Shown here: positions 18,124 through 28,955 of the stretch, piece by piece
Layout of the letters: each line of letters begins with the position of its first letter
Position numbering within the stretch: the stretch's first letter is position 1
NCBI GenBank assembly: GCA_963763305.1
Contig: CAVXNP010000001.1
Span: 1,178,001 to 1,242,000, forward strand
DNA length: 64,000 nt
Reading direction: 5' to 3'
Source: CAVXNP01 sp963763305
Lineage (GTDB): Bacteria > Pseudomonadota > Gammaproteobacteria > Xanthomonadales > Rhodanobacteraceae
The notes under the pieces: generated by a model
What the model was told of the DNA's origin: nothing
Databases searched by the model: none
What the model saw: only the letters and a program-made list of their open reading frames with translations
Translations under genes and position numbers: made by a program

Positions 18124-18816
18124 TAAGTTGGGGTCCGCACAGCGACCCCCAAAATGCATGCCCTTCGTTGTCGCCGTGCCGATGGGAGCGGTGGGATGAA
18201 GCTCCGGGTGCTTGGCTGCGGGTTTCGCGCCGCTGCCAGCCGAAGCGGCGCTGGGGTTCGCCTACGCTCAGCCGCAAGGAGAGCCTACGCGGCCCGCCCG
18301 GAATCCTGCAGCAGGTTGGGCGGTGAGCACACCGATCCCCCACATCGTGCCCTCCAGTCGTCGCCAGCCGGCGGGTGGTGGGATGAAGGTCCGGCCGCTT
18401 GGCGGTTGCTTCGCCAGCAGCCGCAGCGGGATGTCGGTGTTCGCGTACGCTCACCCCAACCATCGCGGCTACGCGGCCCGCCCGCTGCGGGAGGTTGGGG
18501 TAAGCACGGCGATCCCCAACATCGTGCCCTTCGTTGTCGCCGTGCCGATGGGCGGTGGGATTGATAGCTCCGGGTGCTTGTCGACCGCCTCGCCAGCGGC
18601 CTGCAGCAGGGACGTCGGGGTGCCCCTACGCAACTGCACCCAAGCGGCGCGCGCTGGCCCTTTCCGGCTGAAAGTTTTCGCTGGGGTACCTCAAGCGAGT
18701 GGTTGATCCCTCCCCAACATCGTGCTGTTCCGGCTGTGCCAGCCGGTGGGTGTGGGATGAAGGTCCGGGAGGTTGCCGGTTGCTTCGCCAGCAGCCGCAG
18801 CGGGATGGCGCAACCA
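18124..18816. repeat. Degenerate tandem array, four units of about 120-210 bp
   Basis: Four related units begin near 18124, 18315, 18491 and 18700. Each carries a block like CCCAACATCGTGCC, then a GC-rich segment ending GGTGGGATGAAG or similar, and often GCAGCCGCAGCGGGATG. The array fills most of the gap of about 850 bp between the EF-hand pseudogene and the DUF1993 gene. Frames across it do not resemble proteins. Confidence 0.75.
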
Positions 18817-18897
18817 GCGCCGCGACCGCGCATCCGCGCCATACTTGAGTGGCTGGGCGGTCGCGGCCGCCCCTCCCACCCACGATGGAGTTTCTCC

Positions 18898-19405
18898 ATG
18901 ACGCTTTCCATGTACCAGGCTTCGGTCCCGGTGTTCGTCCGCGCCCTCGGCAATCTCGACCATGTGCTGCGCAAGGGCGCCGCGCACGCCCAGGCCAAGG
19001 GCGTCACCGACGAGGTGCTGCTGCAGACCCGACTGATCCCGGACATGCTGCCGCTGGTCAAGCAGGTACAGATCGCCACCGACATGGCGGTCCGTGGCGC
19101 CGCGCGCCTGGCCGGGGCGGAGCCGCCGTCGTTCGAAGACAGCGAGACCACGCTGGAGGCGCTGTACGCCCGCATCGCCCGCGCGCTGGACTACCTGAAG
19201 AGCCTCACCCCGACGCCAGATCGACGGCAGCGAGACCCGGGCGATCCATCTGAAGATGCGCAATGGCGAGCTGGATTTCGAAGGCCAGGCCTACCTGCTG
19301 CACTTCGTCGTCCCCAATCTGTTCTTCCATTGCACCACCGCCTACGCGCTGTTGCGCCAGGCCGGCGCCGATCTGGGCAAGGTCGACTTCATCGGCGCCA
19401 GCTGA
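18898..19405 (+). pseudogene. DUF1993 family protein, single frameshift
   Basis: The first frame encodes MTLSMYQASVPVFVRALGNL and continues through ARALDYLKSLTP; a second frame continues from QIDGSETRAIHLKMRNGE to a normal end at VDFIGAS. Removing one base around 19207-19212 fuses them into about 168 residues, the usual DUF1993 length. DUF1993 proteins resemble the DinB four-helix bundle and have no assigned reaction. The sequence on both sides of the break is well kept, so a sequence error or very recent mutation is likely. Confidence 0.8.
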
Positions 19406-19552
19406 GTCGCGCCTGCGGCAGCGGTCGCGCCGGCCGCGGCGCGGTTTTCGCTGCCGGCTTCCCAAAACGTGACGCACAACACATGAGCCCGCCCACCCTG
19501 GCGCGACTACTGCATGACCCGGGACAGACCCACTCGTTCCCGAGCGCTCGCC

Positions 19553-19768
19553 ATGCAACAGAACATCATGTGCATCATTGTCGGCGGCCCGCAGCATGGC
19601 CTGGCCTGGCTGCGCCGCAGCGACGCAGAACCCTCCTGGCCGCTGGCGCTGATCACCGATGACGGCGAGCGCTGTACCCCGGCGGCCAGCCGGCGCGCCG
19701 GCAACCGCATCCTGCTGCTGCATCCACAGGCGACCGGCGAGCAGTTTCTGACCATGCTTGCCGCCTGA
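19553..19768 (+). CDS. Small conserved-looking hypothetical protein
   Basis: This short frame encodes 71 residues from MQQNIMCIIVGGPQHGLAWL to FLTMLAA. An upstream in-frame ATG (19514) would add 13 Arg-rich residues. I do not recognise a family. A mixed alpha/beta pattern, a strong terminator-like hairpin 32 bp downstream and its position between co-oriented genes support it as a real small gene. Confidence 0.5.
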   Translation: MQQNIMCIIVGGPQHGLAWLRRSDAEPSWPLALITDDGERCTPAASRRAGNRILLLHPQATGEQFLTMLAA

Positions 19769-19800
19769 GTTGCCCTTCTACGTCAGCCTGCCGCTTTTCG

Positions 19801-19825
19801 AGGGCCCGGGAGCTTCCCGGGCCCT
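19801..19825 (+). terminator. Strong GC-rich hairpin
   Basis: A perfect 11-bp stem (AGGGCCCGGGA paired with its complement) encloses a 3-base loop and is followed by a short pyrimidine tract. It lies just after the small gene ending at 19768 and ahead of the next gene, so it most likely ends transcription. Confidence 0.7.
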
Positions 19826-19910
19826 CTTGCCTTGGGTCCGGCTTGTCCGCGCCCGGCCAACCCATCGACAATAGCCGGCTCCCATCGCGCTACCGCGCCC
19901 GGAACCGAGC

Positions 19911-21542
19911 ATGTTGCGACTGACCGACATCAAGCTGCCGCTCGACCATCCCGAGGCGGCGCTGTCCGAAGCGATCTGCGCCCGGCTCGCGATCCCCGCC
20001 TCGGCGCTGAAACGCTACAGCGTGTTCCGGCGGGCTCACGACGCCCGCAGGCGTGGCGCGATCGCCCTGATCTACACGCTGGACGTGGAACTGGCGGACG
20101 AGGCGACGGTGCTGCACAAGCACGCCGACGACACCCATGTGCGACCCGCACCGGACACCCGCTACCGGTTCGTGACGCATGCGCCGGCCCGGCCGACACA
20201 CCCGCGACCGCTGGTGATCGGGTTCGGACCGTGCGGCCTGTTCGCCGGCCTGCTGCTGGCGCAGATGGGCTTCCGGCCAATCATCCTGGATCGGGGCAAG
20301 GCGGTGCGCGAGCGTACCCGGGACACCTGGGACCTGTGGCGCAAGCGCAATCTGCACGAGGAATCCAACGTGCAGTTCGGCGAGGGCGGCGCCGGCACCT
20401 TCTCCGACGGCAAGCTGTACAGCCAGATCCGCGACCCGAAGCACCACGGCCGCAAGGTGCTGGAGGAGTTCGTCAAGGCCGGCGCGCCGGAGGAGATCCT
20501 GTACGTCAGCAAGCCGCATATCGGCACCTTTCGCCTGGTATCGATGGTCGAGGACATGCGCGCCACGATCGAATCGCTTGGCGGCGAGATCCGCTTTTCC
20601 AGCCGGGTCGACGGCTGGCTGTTCGACACCGCGCCGGACGGAGCCCGGCACATCCGCGGCGTACGGCTGGCAAACGGCGAGCAGATCCGCAGCGACCACG
20701 TCGTACTGGCGATCGGACACAGCGCCCGCGACACCTTCGAAAAGCTGCATGCTGCCGGCGTGCACATCGAAGCCAAGCCGTTCTCGATCGGCTTTCGCAT
20801 CGAGCACCCGCAGTCGGTGATCGACAAGGCCCGTTTCGGCCCGCAGGCCGGCCACCCGCTGCTGGGCGCGGCCGACTACAAGCTGGTGCACCACGGCCGG
20901 CACGGTCGCTCGGTGTACAGCTTCTGCATGTGCCCGGGCGGCACCGTGGTCGCCGCCACCAGCGAACCGGGGCGGGTGGTGACCAACGGGATGAGCCAGT
21001 ACTCGCGCAACGAACGCAACGCCAACGCGGCGATCGTCTGCGACATCGGCCCGGCCGACTATGCCGCGTACGGCGACGGCCCGCTGGCGGGGATCGCGCT
21101 GCAGCGCCACTGGGAAAGCCGCGCCTACGAACTGGGCGGCGGCGACTACACCGCCCCGGCCCAGCGCGTGGGCGACTTCCTGGCCGGACGCGCATCCTCG
21201 GCCCTGGGCGAGGTCATCCCCTCCTACCAGCCGGGCGTGCACCTGACCGATCTTGCCAGCGCCCTGCCCGACTTCGCCGTGCAGGCGATCCGCGAGGCGC
21301 TGCCGGCGTTCGAGCGGCAACTGCGCGGCTACGCCATGCACGATGCGATCCTCACCGCAGTGGAAACACGCACCTCCTCGCCGGTACGGATCAGGCGCCA
21401 CGACGACTCGCTGCAGAGCATCAACGTGGCCGGCCTGTACCCGGCCGGCGAAGGCGCCGGCTATGCCGGCGGCATCCTGTCGGCCGCGGTGGACGGGATC
21501 CGCGTGGCCGAGGCAGTGGCGCTGGATCTGACCCGCGCCTGA
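19911..21542 (+). CDS. FAD-dependent oxidoreductase, COG2509 type
   Basis: The 543-residue flavoprotein belongs to the uncharacterised FAD-dependent dehydrogenases (COG2509). A small N-terminal ferredoxin-like domain (1-95) precedes the Rossmann motif VIGFGPCGLFAGLLLAQMG near residue 100. Further hallmarks are ESNVQFGEGGAGTFSDGKL, LAIGHSARDTF and the C-terminal GEGAGYAGGILSAAVDG that closes the FAD site. It should be cytoplasmic. The substrate is unknown. It converges with the signalling gene on the other strand, with only 7 bp between stops. Confidence 0.9.
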   Translation: MLRLTDIKLPLDHPEAALSEAICARLAIPASALKRYSVFRRAHDARRRGAIALIYTLDVELADEATVLHKHADDTHVRPAPDTRYRFVTHAPARPTHPRPLVIGFGPCGLFAGLLLAQMGFRPIILDRGKAVRERTRDTWDLWRKRNLHEESNVQFGEGGAGTFSDGKLYSQIRDPKHHGRKVLEEFVKAGAPEEILYVSKPHIGTFRLVSMVEDMRATIESLGGEIRFSSRVDGWLFDTAPDGARHIRGVRLANGEQIRSDHVVLAIGHSARDTFEKLHAAGVHIEAKPFSIGFRIEHPQSVIDKARFGPQAGHPLLGAADYKLVHHGRHGRSVYSFCMCPGGTVVAATSEPGRVVTNGMSQYSRNERNANAAIVCDIGPADYAAYGDGPLAGIALQRHWESRAYELGGGDYTAPAQRVGDFLAGRASSALGEVIPSYQPGVHLTDLASALPDFAVQAIREALPAFERQLRGYAMHDAILTAVETRTSSPVRIRRHDDSLQSINVAGLYPAGEGAGYAGGILSAAVDGIRVAEAVALDLTRA

Positions 21543-21549
21543 GGCCCGG

Positions 21550-24500
21550 TCAGCCCGGCTGCGGCGGGCCCTCGAGCCAGGCCTGCACCGGCGCGGGCCG
21601 GCCGAGCATGAAGCCCTGGCCGAACTCGCAGCCCATGGCGACCAGCGCATCGCGCTGCCCCGGGGTCTCGATCCCCTCGGCGATCACCTGGATGTTCAGC
21701 GCACTGGCCAACGCCAGGATCGCCGCCACCACCGTGGTGGTGCTGTTCTGCACGCCACCTTCGAGTGCGTGCACAAAGGCGCGGTCGATCTTCAGGATTC
21801 GCAGGGGAAGCGAGTGCAGATAGCTGAGCGAGGAATAGCCGGTGCCGAAATCGTCCAGCGCCGCGCCGACCCCGCGCGTGCGCAACCGGTCCAGCATTTC
21901 GCGCACCAGGTCCGGATTGTCCAGCAGCGCGCCCTCGGTCACCTCCACGATCAGTCGCTGCGGCGGCAGACCGGTGTCCTCGAGCAGGCGCATCAGGCGC
22001 AGGTCGAAATCGACGTAGCGCAGATGCAATGCCGAGACGTTGATGGTGAGGAACGACTGGGTATCGGGCAGGCGGAGCAGGCTGCGGCAACTGAGCTCGA
22101 ACATGCGCCAGTCGATCGCCTCGATCAGTCCGCAATCCTGCGCAATGCGCACGAAGTCGTCCGGGCCCAGCTCGCCGCGGGTGGGGTGATTCCAGCGCAG
22201 CAGCGCCTCGTAGCCGACCAGCGCGCCGCTGTCGAGCCGCCGCACCGGCTGCAGGTAGGGTTCGAACTCGTCGTGCGCCAGTGCATGCCGCAGCTCACCC
22301 TCCATGGTCAGCACGTCGACCACGTTCTTGGCCAGCGTCTCGTCGAACATCTCGAAGCGGTTGCGGCCCTGCTCCTTGGCCCGGTACAGCGCGATGTCGG
22401 CGTCGCGGAGCAGGTCGTCGGCAGTGCGGTAGCTCGTGTCGCCCACGGCAATGCCGATGCTGGCCGAGGGCTGCAACTCGCGTCCGTCCAGCTGGAAGGC
22501 CTGTCCGACGGTATCCAGGATGCGCCGGGCCACGGCCAGCCGCCGCGGCGGGAATCTGCACATCCTCGAGCAGGATCGCGAACTCGTCGCCGGACAGGCG
22601 CGCCACTACGTCCGGCTCGCGCACGCACTGCAGCAGACGCTGCGAGATCTCGACCAGGTAGGCATCGCCGGCGAGGTGGCCGAGGCTGTCGTTGATGACC
22701 TTGAAGCGATCCAGGTCCAGGTAGAGCAAGGCGCAGCGCCGCCCGGGCTCACGCTGCAGCCGCGCCAGCACCCGCTCCAGCCGATCGCGCAGAAAGCCAC
22801 GGTTGGGCAACCCGGTGAGCGCATCGTGCATGACCTGGTGCTTGAGCTGCTCCTGCACCTGCTCGCGCTGCAGGATCTGTGCGCGCAGCTCCTGCGTACG
22901 CTCCTGCACGCGCTGCTCCAGTTCGGCGTAGGCACGTTGCAGCGACACGGCCGAGCGCCGCCGCTGGATGCTGTTGGCGATCTGCAGCGCGGCAAAACTG
23001 AGCAGCTCCTGATCGGCATGGTCGTAATGCACCGACTGGTCATAGCTCTGCACCACCACCACGCCGATCACCTCCTCACCGAAGCGCAGCGGCACACCCA
23101 GCCAGCACACCGACGGCCGGCCCAGGCCTTCGAGCTCGATCTCTCCCTGGTCGGCCAGCGCCACGATCTCGTCGTGCGTACCCAGCAAGGGCTTGCCGTG
23201 CCGCAGGACGTATTCGCTGAGCCCCCGGCGCAGCGGCCTGCCCTGCTTGCTGCGGACCCCGGCATCGACGAAATAGGGAAATTCCAGTGAGCGACGATCG
23301 TCGCAGAGCAGTGCGATGAAGAAGTTCTCGACATTGATCAGCTCGCCCACCACCGCGTGGGTGCGCTGGTAGAACTCGTTCTCGTCGATGTCGGCGGTGG
23401 CCAGCTGCGCGATATGGAACAGCGAGGCCTGCAGCCGTTCGGCCCGCTGGCGCTCGAGCACCTCCTGCTGCAGGCCCTGATTGGCCCGGGCCAGTTCCAG
23501 CGTGCGCTGACGCACCCGTTGCTCCAGCTCGTCCTTGCTCTGCTTGCGCTCCAGCGCGGTCAGCACGTGGTTGGCCACGAACGCCAGCACGGCGCGGTCC
23601 TCGGCGGAGAAACCGATGCCCGGCTCGTAGCTCTGCACCACCAGGGCGCCATGTGCCCGGCCGTTGCGCAGCATGGGCACGCCCAGCCAGTCGATGCTGT
23701 CCGGTCCGCTGGGGGTCACCGTGCCCTGGACCTGCCGCCGTATCTCATCGTGGCTGCCCATCAGGGCCTTGCCGCCGACCAGCACGTGCCAGGTCAGCCC
23801 GTTGCGCCACTCGTCCAGCGACTCCTCCCGGCCGGTATCCGGACCGTCGGTATCCAGGGCGTCGGCGTAGTACAGGAACCGAAGCGTGCGTCGGTCTGGA
23901 TCGCTGCGCACGATGAAGAAGTTTTCCCCGTACATCAGCGTGCTGACGATCTCATGGATGCCGCGCAGCATCTCGGGCATGTCCAGATCCGACCCGGCCA
24001 GGTCGGAGATCGCGAACAGGGCGCGCTGCAAGGTCTCGGAGCGTTCCAGCTGCTTGTGCGAGTTGTGCAGTTGGGCCAGCTTCAGCGCACGGCGCAGGTG
24101 CCTTGCCGCCGGTGCGAGACAGGGCTCCAGCGCCCGCGCGAGCGCCGCGGCCACCAAGCCGGGCACCAGTTGCAGCCGAAGCACCGCCGCATCGTCGATC
24201 GACAGGCGCAACCACAGGCAGCCGGCATCGACCTCGAAGGCATCCGCTCCTGCCAGCAGGGCGTGCATCCGCTGCAGTTGCGGGCGGTCCGGCGGGACCG
24301 CCGCGGTGGTCTCCCAGCCGTCGTTCGAGCCTGCCGACCAGAACAGATCGACCTCCGCGCAACCGCTGACCATGCGGACCGTATCGACGATGACGTGGGC
24401 CACCTCACTCGGGTTGCTCGCTTCGAGCAACCGGGTCAGTCCCAGCAGGCGCACCGCATCTGAAGGGGGCGGCAGATCGATGCGTGCCCCGCCTGACCGC

Positions 24501-24592
24501 AATGGCGTTCGCGCCGGGGCCTGCAATGCCGCGCACGCTGCCTCGCCGCCCTCCCTGGAGGTTGCATAGCCATGGTCTGCCGTGCCCTTCAT
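21550..24592 (-). pseudogene. GAF-GAF-GGDEF-EAL cyclic-di-GMP protein, one frameshift
   Basis: Two overlapping minus-strand frames make one protein of about 1013 residues once a single surplus base near 22537-22563 is removed. The order is a weak N-terminal sensor region, GAF domain 1 (about 190-350), a coiled coil, GAF domain 2 (about 390-540), another coiled coil, a diguanylate cyclase domain with SGDEF at the active site (about 590-750), and an EAL phosphodiesterase domain (about 760-1005) with EALLRWNHP, DDFGTGYSSL and AEGIET. Both output domains keep catalytic residues, so it could make or break c-di-GMP. No membrane helix is visible. The frame break lies between GGDEF and EAL. Confidence 0.85.
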
Positions 24593-24771
24593 GGATGCCG
24601 GTTGCTCCCGCCCCTGCGCTCTCAGGTGATGAAATCGGCCAATCGAGGCATTTCTTGACCCGCCCGGACCCTCCGACAGCGGGCTGACCAGCCCCGCTAC
24701 CGATCCGCGACCGCGCCCAAGCCCCTGTCCGGCCCTGCCAACAAGGCCATGGCCGCAGTTCTAGCAGGGCC

Positions 24772-24797
24772 GGACCGGCGCGACTGTGCGCCGGTCC
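24772..24797. terminator. GC-rich hairpin downstream of the efflux operon
   Basis: A perfect 10-bp stem, GGACCGGCGC with its complement and a 6-base loop, lies about 50 bp beyond the mdtC stop. It lacks a T run on either strand, so its role as a terminator is possible but not proven. Confidence 0.45.
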
Positions 24798-24845
24798 CGG
24801 TCCGGACAGTCTCACGATGAGGCGCGACGAATCGCCGGTGCCTGT

Positions 24846-27800
24846 TCAGCCGGCCGGGCTCGCCAGCCGGCGCCGACGCCGATCACGCAACCGGGCGAAC
24901 CAGGCCTTGCGTCGTGCCGCCAGGCAGGAGAACACCACATACAGGGCCGGCGTGCTGAGCAACGTCAGGCTCTGCGAGATCAGCAGGCCTCCGATCAGCG
25001 CGATACCCAGCGGTCGCCGCAGCTCCGAGCCGGCACCCAGGCCGATCGCGATCGGCAATGCCGCCAGGATCGCCACCATGGTGGTCATCATGATCGGCCG
25101 GAACCGCACTACGCAGGCCTCGCGCACGGCCTCCAGCGGACTCTTGCCGTGGTCGCGCTCGGCCACCAGGGCGAAATCGATCATCATGATCGCGTTTTTC
25201 TTGACGATGCCGATCAGCAGCACCAGCGCAATCTGCGACACCACCGACAGCTCGGTGCTGGTGATCCACAGCGCCAGCAGCGCACCCACGCCGGCGGCCG
25301 GCAGGGTGGACAGGATGGTGACCGGGTGCAACAGGCTCTCGTAGAGCATGCCCAGCACGATGTACACGGTGATGATCGCGGCCAGCACCAGCCACAGCAT
25401 GCCGCTCTGCGATTGCTGGAAGCGTCGGAAGTTGCCGCCCATGCTGAGCCGGATGTCGCCAGGCATGCGCATGTTGTCCACGGTGTGCTGGATGATCTGC
25501 ATCGCCTGGCCCATGCTGACCCCTTCGGCCAGGTTGAAGCTCAGGTCCATGCTGGTGTACTGGCTGTCGTGGGTGATCTCGACCGGCGCCAGGCCGGGCT
25601 CCTGCCTCGCCAGGGCGGACAGCGGGATCATCCGCCCGCTGTCCGAACGCACGTGGATGCGATCGATCGCCGCCGGGGTGGCGGTCTGGCTGGGCAACGC
25701 ATCGATCACCACCTTGTACTGGTTGATGTCCGAATAGATCGTCGATACCTGGCGCTGGCCGAAGGCGTTGTACAGCGCGCCATCGATGGTGCCCAGCGAG
25801 ACGCCCAGCCGCGCGGCCTTGTCGCGGTCGATCACCACGTTCTGGCGCAATCCCGCCTGGTCGATGTCGCTGCCGACATCCCGCAGCCGTGGATCCTTCT
25901 TCAGCTCGTTGACCAGTCGCGGCAGCCAGGCCTGCAGTTGCGGCAGGTCGTTGCCCTGCAGCGATACCTGGTACTGCGCCCCCTGGCTGCTGCCGCCGCT
26001 GTCGCTGGGCAGGTCCTGGATCGGGCGCAGGCGCACGTTGAGATCCGGATAACGGTCAGCCTTGGCCGACAGCCGCGCCAGCACCGCGAAGGTGTCGTCA
26101 CGGCGGCCCTCGGCATGCGTCTTCAGCTCGATGTTGAACGAGCCGCTGGTGCCGTGGCGGCTGCTGCCCAGGCGGGAGCCGACCGCCTTGACGTCCGGGT
26201 CGTCCAGCAGCATCCGGGTGATCCGCGCCTGCCCCTGGATCGCCTGCTCGAACGAGACCGTGGCGGTGGAACTGGCCCGACCCCAGATCAGCCCGGTGTC
26301 CTGTGGCGGAAACAGGCCGGCCTTGACCACCCCGAACAGCAACACCGTCGCCACGATCAGCAGCAACGGCGTCAGCGACAGTGCCAACGCGTGACGCAGC
26401 GAGAAATCCAGCGCCCGGGTGTAGCCGCGCAGCATGCCGCCATGGAAGCGGTCCAGCGCGGCGCCCAGTCGCGAGGGGCGCTGTGGACGGCGCTCGCGCT
26501 GCCGGCCCAGGAACAGGCCGCACAGCGACGGGGTCAGGGTGAGCGAGATCAGCGCCGACATCGCAATCGCCGCCACCAGGGTCATGGTGAACTCGTGCAT
26601 GAACATCCCGGTGATGCCACCGGCGAACAGCAACGGGATGAACACCGCGATCAGCGAGGCGGTGATCGAGACCACGGTGAAGCCGATCTCGCGGGTCGCG
26701 GCCAGGGTCGCCTGCATCCGGGGCATGCCCTCGTCGATGTGCCGGATGATGTTCTCGATCACCACGATCGCGTCGTCCACCACGAAGCCGATGGCGATCA
26801 CCAGCGCCAGCAGGGTCAGGTTGTTGAGGGTGTAGCCGAGCACGTACATCACCACGAACGCACCGGCCAGCGACAGCGGCACGGTAAGACCGGCGATCAA
26901 CGTGGGTGCCATCCGGCGCAGGAACAGCGCCATGGTCAGCATCACCATGGCCAGCGAGATGAACAGCGTCGCCTGCACCTCGTGCAGCGAGGCGCGGATG
27001 GTCGGCGTGCCGTCGAAGTACGGCGTGAGCGTGGTTCCGGGGCTGAGGTAGCCGCGCAGCGCCGGCACCTGCGCCTTGACCCGGTCGACCGTGGCGATGA
27101 TGTTGGCGTCGGCCTTGCGCATCACGTACATCAGCACCGCCGGCTTGCCCTGGAACCAGGCCGCCTGGTAGGCATCCTCCTGGCCGGCATAGACGTGGGC
27201 CACATCGGCCAGCCGCACCGGCGCGCCGTTGCGGCTGGCGATCACCAGGCCGGCGAATTCCTGCGCCGTGTGCAGCTGGTCGTTGGCGGTGATCGCGATG
27301 GCGGTGGTGCCGTTGCTGAGGAAGCCCTGCGGGGAAGTGACGTTGGCCGCCACCAGCGCGTTGCGCAGCTGGTCCAGGGTCAGCTGCTTGGCACTGAGCG
27401 CGTGCAGGTCCACGTCGACCCGGATCGCCGGCGTGGCGGCGCCGGCAATCTCCACCGAAGCCACCCCCGGCAGCTGGCGCACCCGCTGCGCCAGCACCGT
27501 GTCGGCCACGTTGTACAGGTCGGCGCGCGACTGCGTGTTCGAGGTCAGCGCGAAGGCGATGATGGGGTCGTCGTTGGGGTTGGCTTTCTGGTAGCTGGGC
27601 GACCCGTTCAATCCCGCCGGCAGGTCCGGCGCAGCGGCGTTGATCGCCGATTGCACGTCCCGCGCGGCGGCATCGAGGTCGGTGCCGTTGTCGAAGATCA
27701 TGAAGACGAAGGTGCCGCCTTCGGAGCTGTGCGAGCGCAGGGTGTCGATGCCCGGCACCTGGCCCAGGTGCCGTTCCAGCGGCGCGGCCACGGTCGAGGC

Positions 27801-27977
27801 CATGGTGCTGGCGTCGGCGCCGGCTTCGCTGGCCTGCACGAAGATCACCGGAAACTGCATCTCCGGAAGCGCCGAGACACCCAGCAGCGCATAGCAGATC
27901 GCGCCCACGATGAGCACCCCGATGGCCAGCAGCGAGGTGCCGATGGGGCGGCGGATGAAGGGGCCGGAAATATTCAT
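24846..27977 (-). CDS. mdtC: RND efflux permease, MdtC/MuxC-like
   Basis: The 1043-residue inner-membrane proton/drug antiporter has the full RND layout of 12 helices and two large periplasmic loops. The N-terminus MNISGPFIRRPIGTSLL is typical of MdtC-type pumps, the proton-relay Asp pair lies in FVVDDAIVVIENI, and the relay Lys in GIVKKNAIMMIDF. In E. coli MdtB and MdtC form mixed trimers that export bile salts and novobiocin with MdtA and TolC. Here it is the last gene of the set, but 1.4 kb of repeats separate it from mdtB, which is unusual. Assignment to the C rather than the B subunit follows order and N-terminus. Confidence 0.9.
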   Translation of the reverse strand: MNISGPFIRRPIGTSLLAIGVLIVGAICYALLGVSALPEMQFPVIFVQASEAGADASTMASTVAAPLERHLGQVPGIDTLRSHSSEGGTFVFMIFDNGTDLDAAARDVQSAINAAAPDLPAGLNGSPSYQKANPNDDPIIAFALTSNTQSRADLYNVADTVLAQRVRQLPGVASVEIAGAATPAIRVDVDLHALSAKQLTLDQLRNALVAANVTSPQGFLSNGTTAIAITANDQLHTAQEFAGLVIASRNGAPVRLADVAHVYAGQEDAYQAAWFQGKPAVLMYVMRKADANIIATVDRVKAQVPALRGYLSPGTTLTPYFDGTPTIRASLHEVQATLFISLAMVMLTMALFLRRMAPTLIAGLTVPLSLAGAFVVMYVLGYTLNNLTLLALVIAIGFVVDDAIVVIENIIRHIDEGMPRMQATLAATREIGFTVVSITASLIAVFIPLLFAGGITGMFMHEFTMTLVAAIAMSALISLTLTPSLCGLFLGRQRERRPQRPSRLGAALDRFHGGMLRGYTRALDFSLRHALALSLTPLLLIVATVLLFGVVKAGLFPPQDTGLIWGRASSTATVSFEQAIQGQARITRMLLDDPDVKAVGSRLGSSRHGTSGSFNIELKTHAEGRRDDTFAVLARLSAKADRYPDLNVRLRPIQDLPSDSGGSSQGAQYQVSLQGNDLPQLQAWLPRLVNELKKDPRLRDVGSDIDQAGLRQNVVIDRDKAARLGVSLGTIDGALYNAFGQRQVSTIYSDINQYKVVIDALPSQTATPAAIDRIHVRSDSGRMIPLSALARQEPGLAPVEITHDSQYTSMDLSFNLAEGVSMGQAMQIIQHTVDNMRMPGDIRLSMGGNFRRFQQSQSGMLWLVLAAIITVYIVLGMLYESLLHPVTILSTLPAAGVGALLALWITSTELSVVSQIALVLLIGIVKKNAIMMIDFALVAERDHGKSPLEAVREACVVRFRPIMMTTMVAILAALPIAIGLGAGSELRRPLGIALIGGLLISQSLTLLSTPALYVVFSCLAARRKAWFARLRDRRRRRLASPAG

Positions 27978-28372
27978 TCAGGAGTCAACGCGCGAGGGCT
28001 GGATCGGTTGATTCGGAGAGGGGGGGAGAGTTGCGCTTGCGCGCTTGCATTCTACCCGTGACGAGGTGGGCGCTTGGGAGCGCCTGTGCGACGGAGTCGC
28101 CTGCCGCGGCGCGCCGCGTTCTTCACTGGCTTGCCGCCGCTTTGCCGCGAGCGCTCGATTGCCTCCACAAGGGCCGATCGCTGCGCCCCGTGCTTCGGGG
28201 CCATCTCGCGCGGTCGCTCCCGTCGGTCCAGCGTTCGCGCCTCACCTTCATCCCAGCGCCTCTCGCTCTCCATAGTGCGCGGTGCTTTCGTTCCCATGGG
28301 CCACGGCCCTTGTGAGACGCCTCCGCGACCGGGCCCGCCTGCCGCGGGCTTTCGATCGCCTACCGGCGCTCG

Positions 28373-28488
28373 AGTCACTTTTCTTTGCTGGCCCACGCCC
28401 GCGCTCGGAGCGTGGGTGAACAGCGCAGCTGGCCCGAGGGCGGAGGGCAGGATGCCCGGAGAAGAAAAGTAACCAAAAGAAATGGCCT
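28373..28488 (-). repeat. Dispersed element, copy 1 (inverse orientation)
   Basis: This stretch of about 115 bp reads, on the minus strand, as a TTACTTTTCTT-like left edge, CCGGGCATCCTGCCCTCCGC, a CCAGCTGCGCTGTTCACCC block, an imperfect GCGCTCGGAGCG-like hairpin and an AGCAAAGAAAAGTGAC-like right edge. The same order occurs at 28850, 48113, 48749 and 49385. Confidence 0.75.
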
Positions 28489-28835
28489 GGCTCACCCGAT
28501 GTGACATAGAGCGTGTGGGCGTCGTCCTTGCCTGGGTACTTCCCTAATCGGCAAGACTTGCCGCGGCTATTCCGCGGCCGCTCGGGAGCTGCGGCAAGGG
28601 AGGTATCGCCGTGGCTCGGAGCGCGAGGGGCACTCGTTTCTTCGCCGAACTTGACGCCTTGCCGAGGAGTCAGCGAGATGCAGACTTGCATCGCACTGGC
28701 GATGCGCCAGCGAGCCGTCCCTTGCGGGGAAAATCAAGCGCTCGCGGCATAGCGGCGGCAAGCTTGCGAAGGAGATAGCTCGCCCAAGGCGCAGCGAGCG
28801 CTCCAAGGCTTTTAATCCCATCGTGTTGCGCCAGG

Positions 28836-28955
28836 CCATTTCTTTGGGTCACCTTTCTTTACTCCGGGCATCCTGCCCTCCGCCCTGCGGGCCAGCTGCG
28901 CTGTTCACCCGCGCTCCGAGCGCGGGCGTGGGCCAGCAAAGAAAGGTGGCTCGCT
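28836..28955 (+). repeat. Dispersed element, copy 2
   Basis: This copy has the same blocks as copy 1 but in opposite orientation about 350 bp away. Together the two form a large imperfect inverted repeat. The edges, TTTCTTTGGGTCACC and CAGCAAAGAAAGGTG, are themselves partly complementary, so each unit can fold on itself. Confidence 0.75.

Noticed and set aside
24786..28061. A 1091-residue open frame on the plus strand
   Set aside because: It is the antisense shadow of the mdtC-like permease gene; the product is a His/Arg/Gln-rich string without any protein-like pattern.
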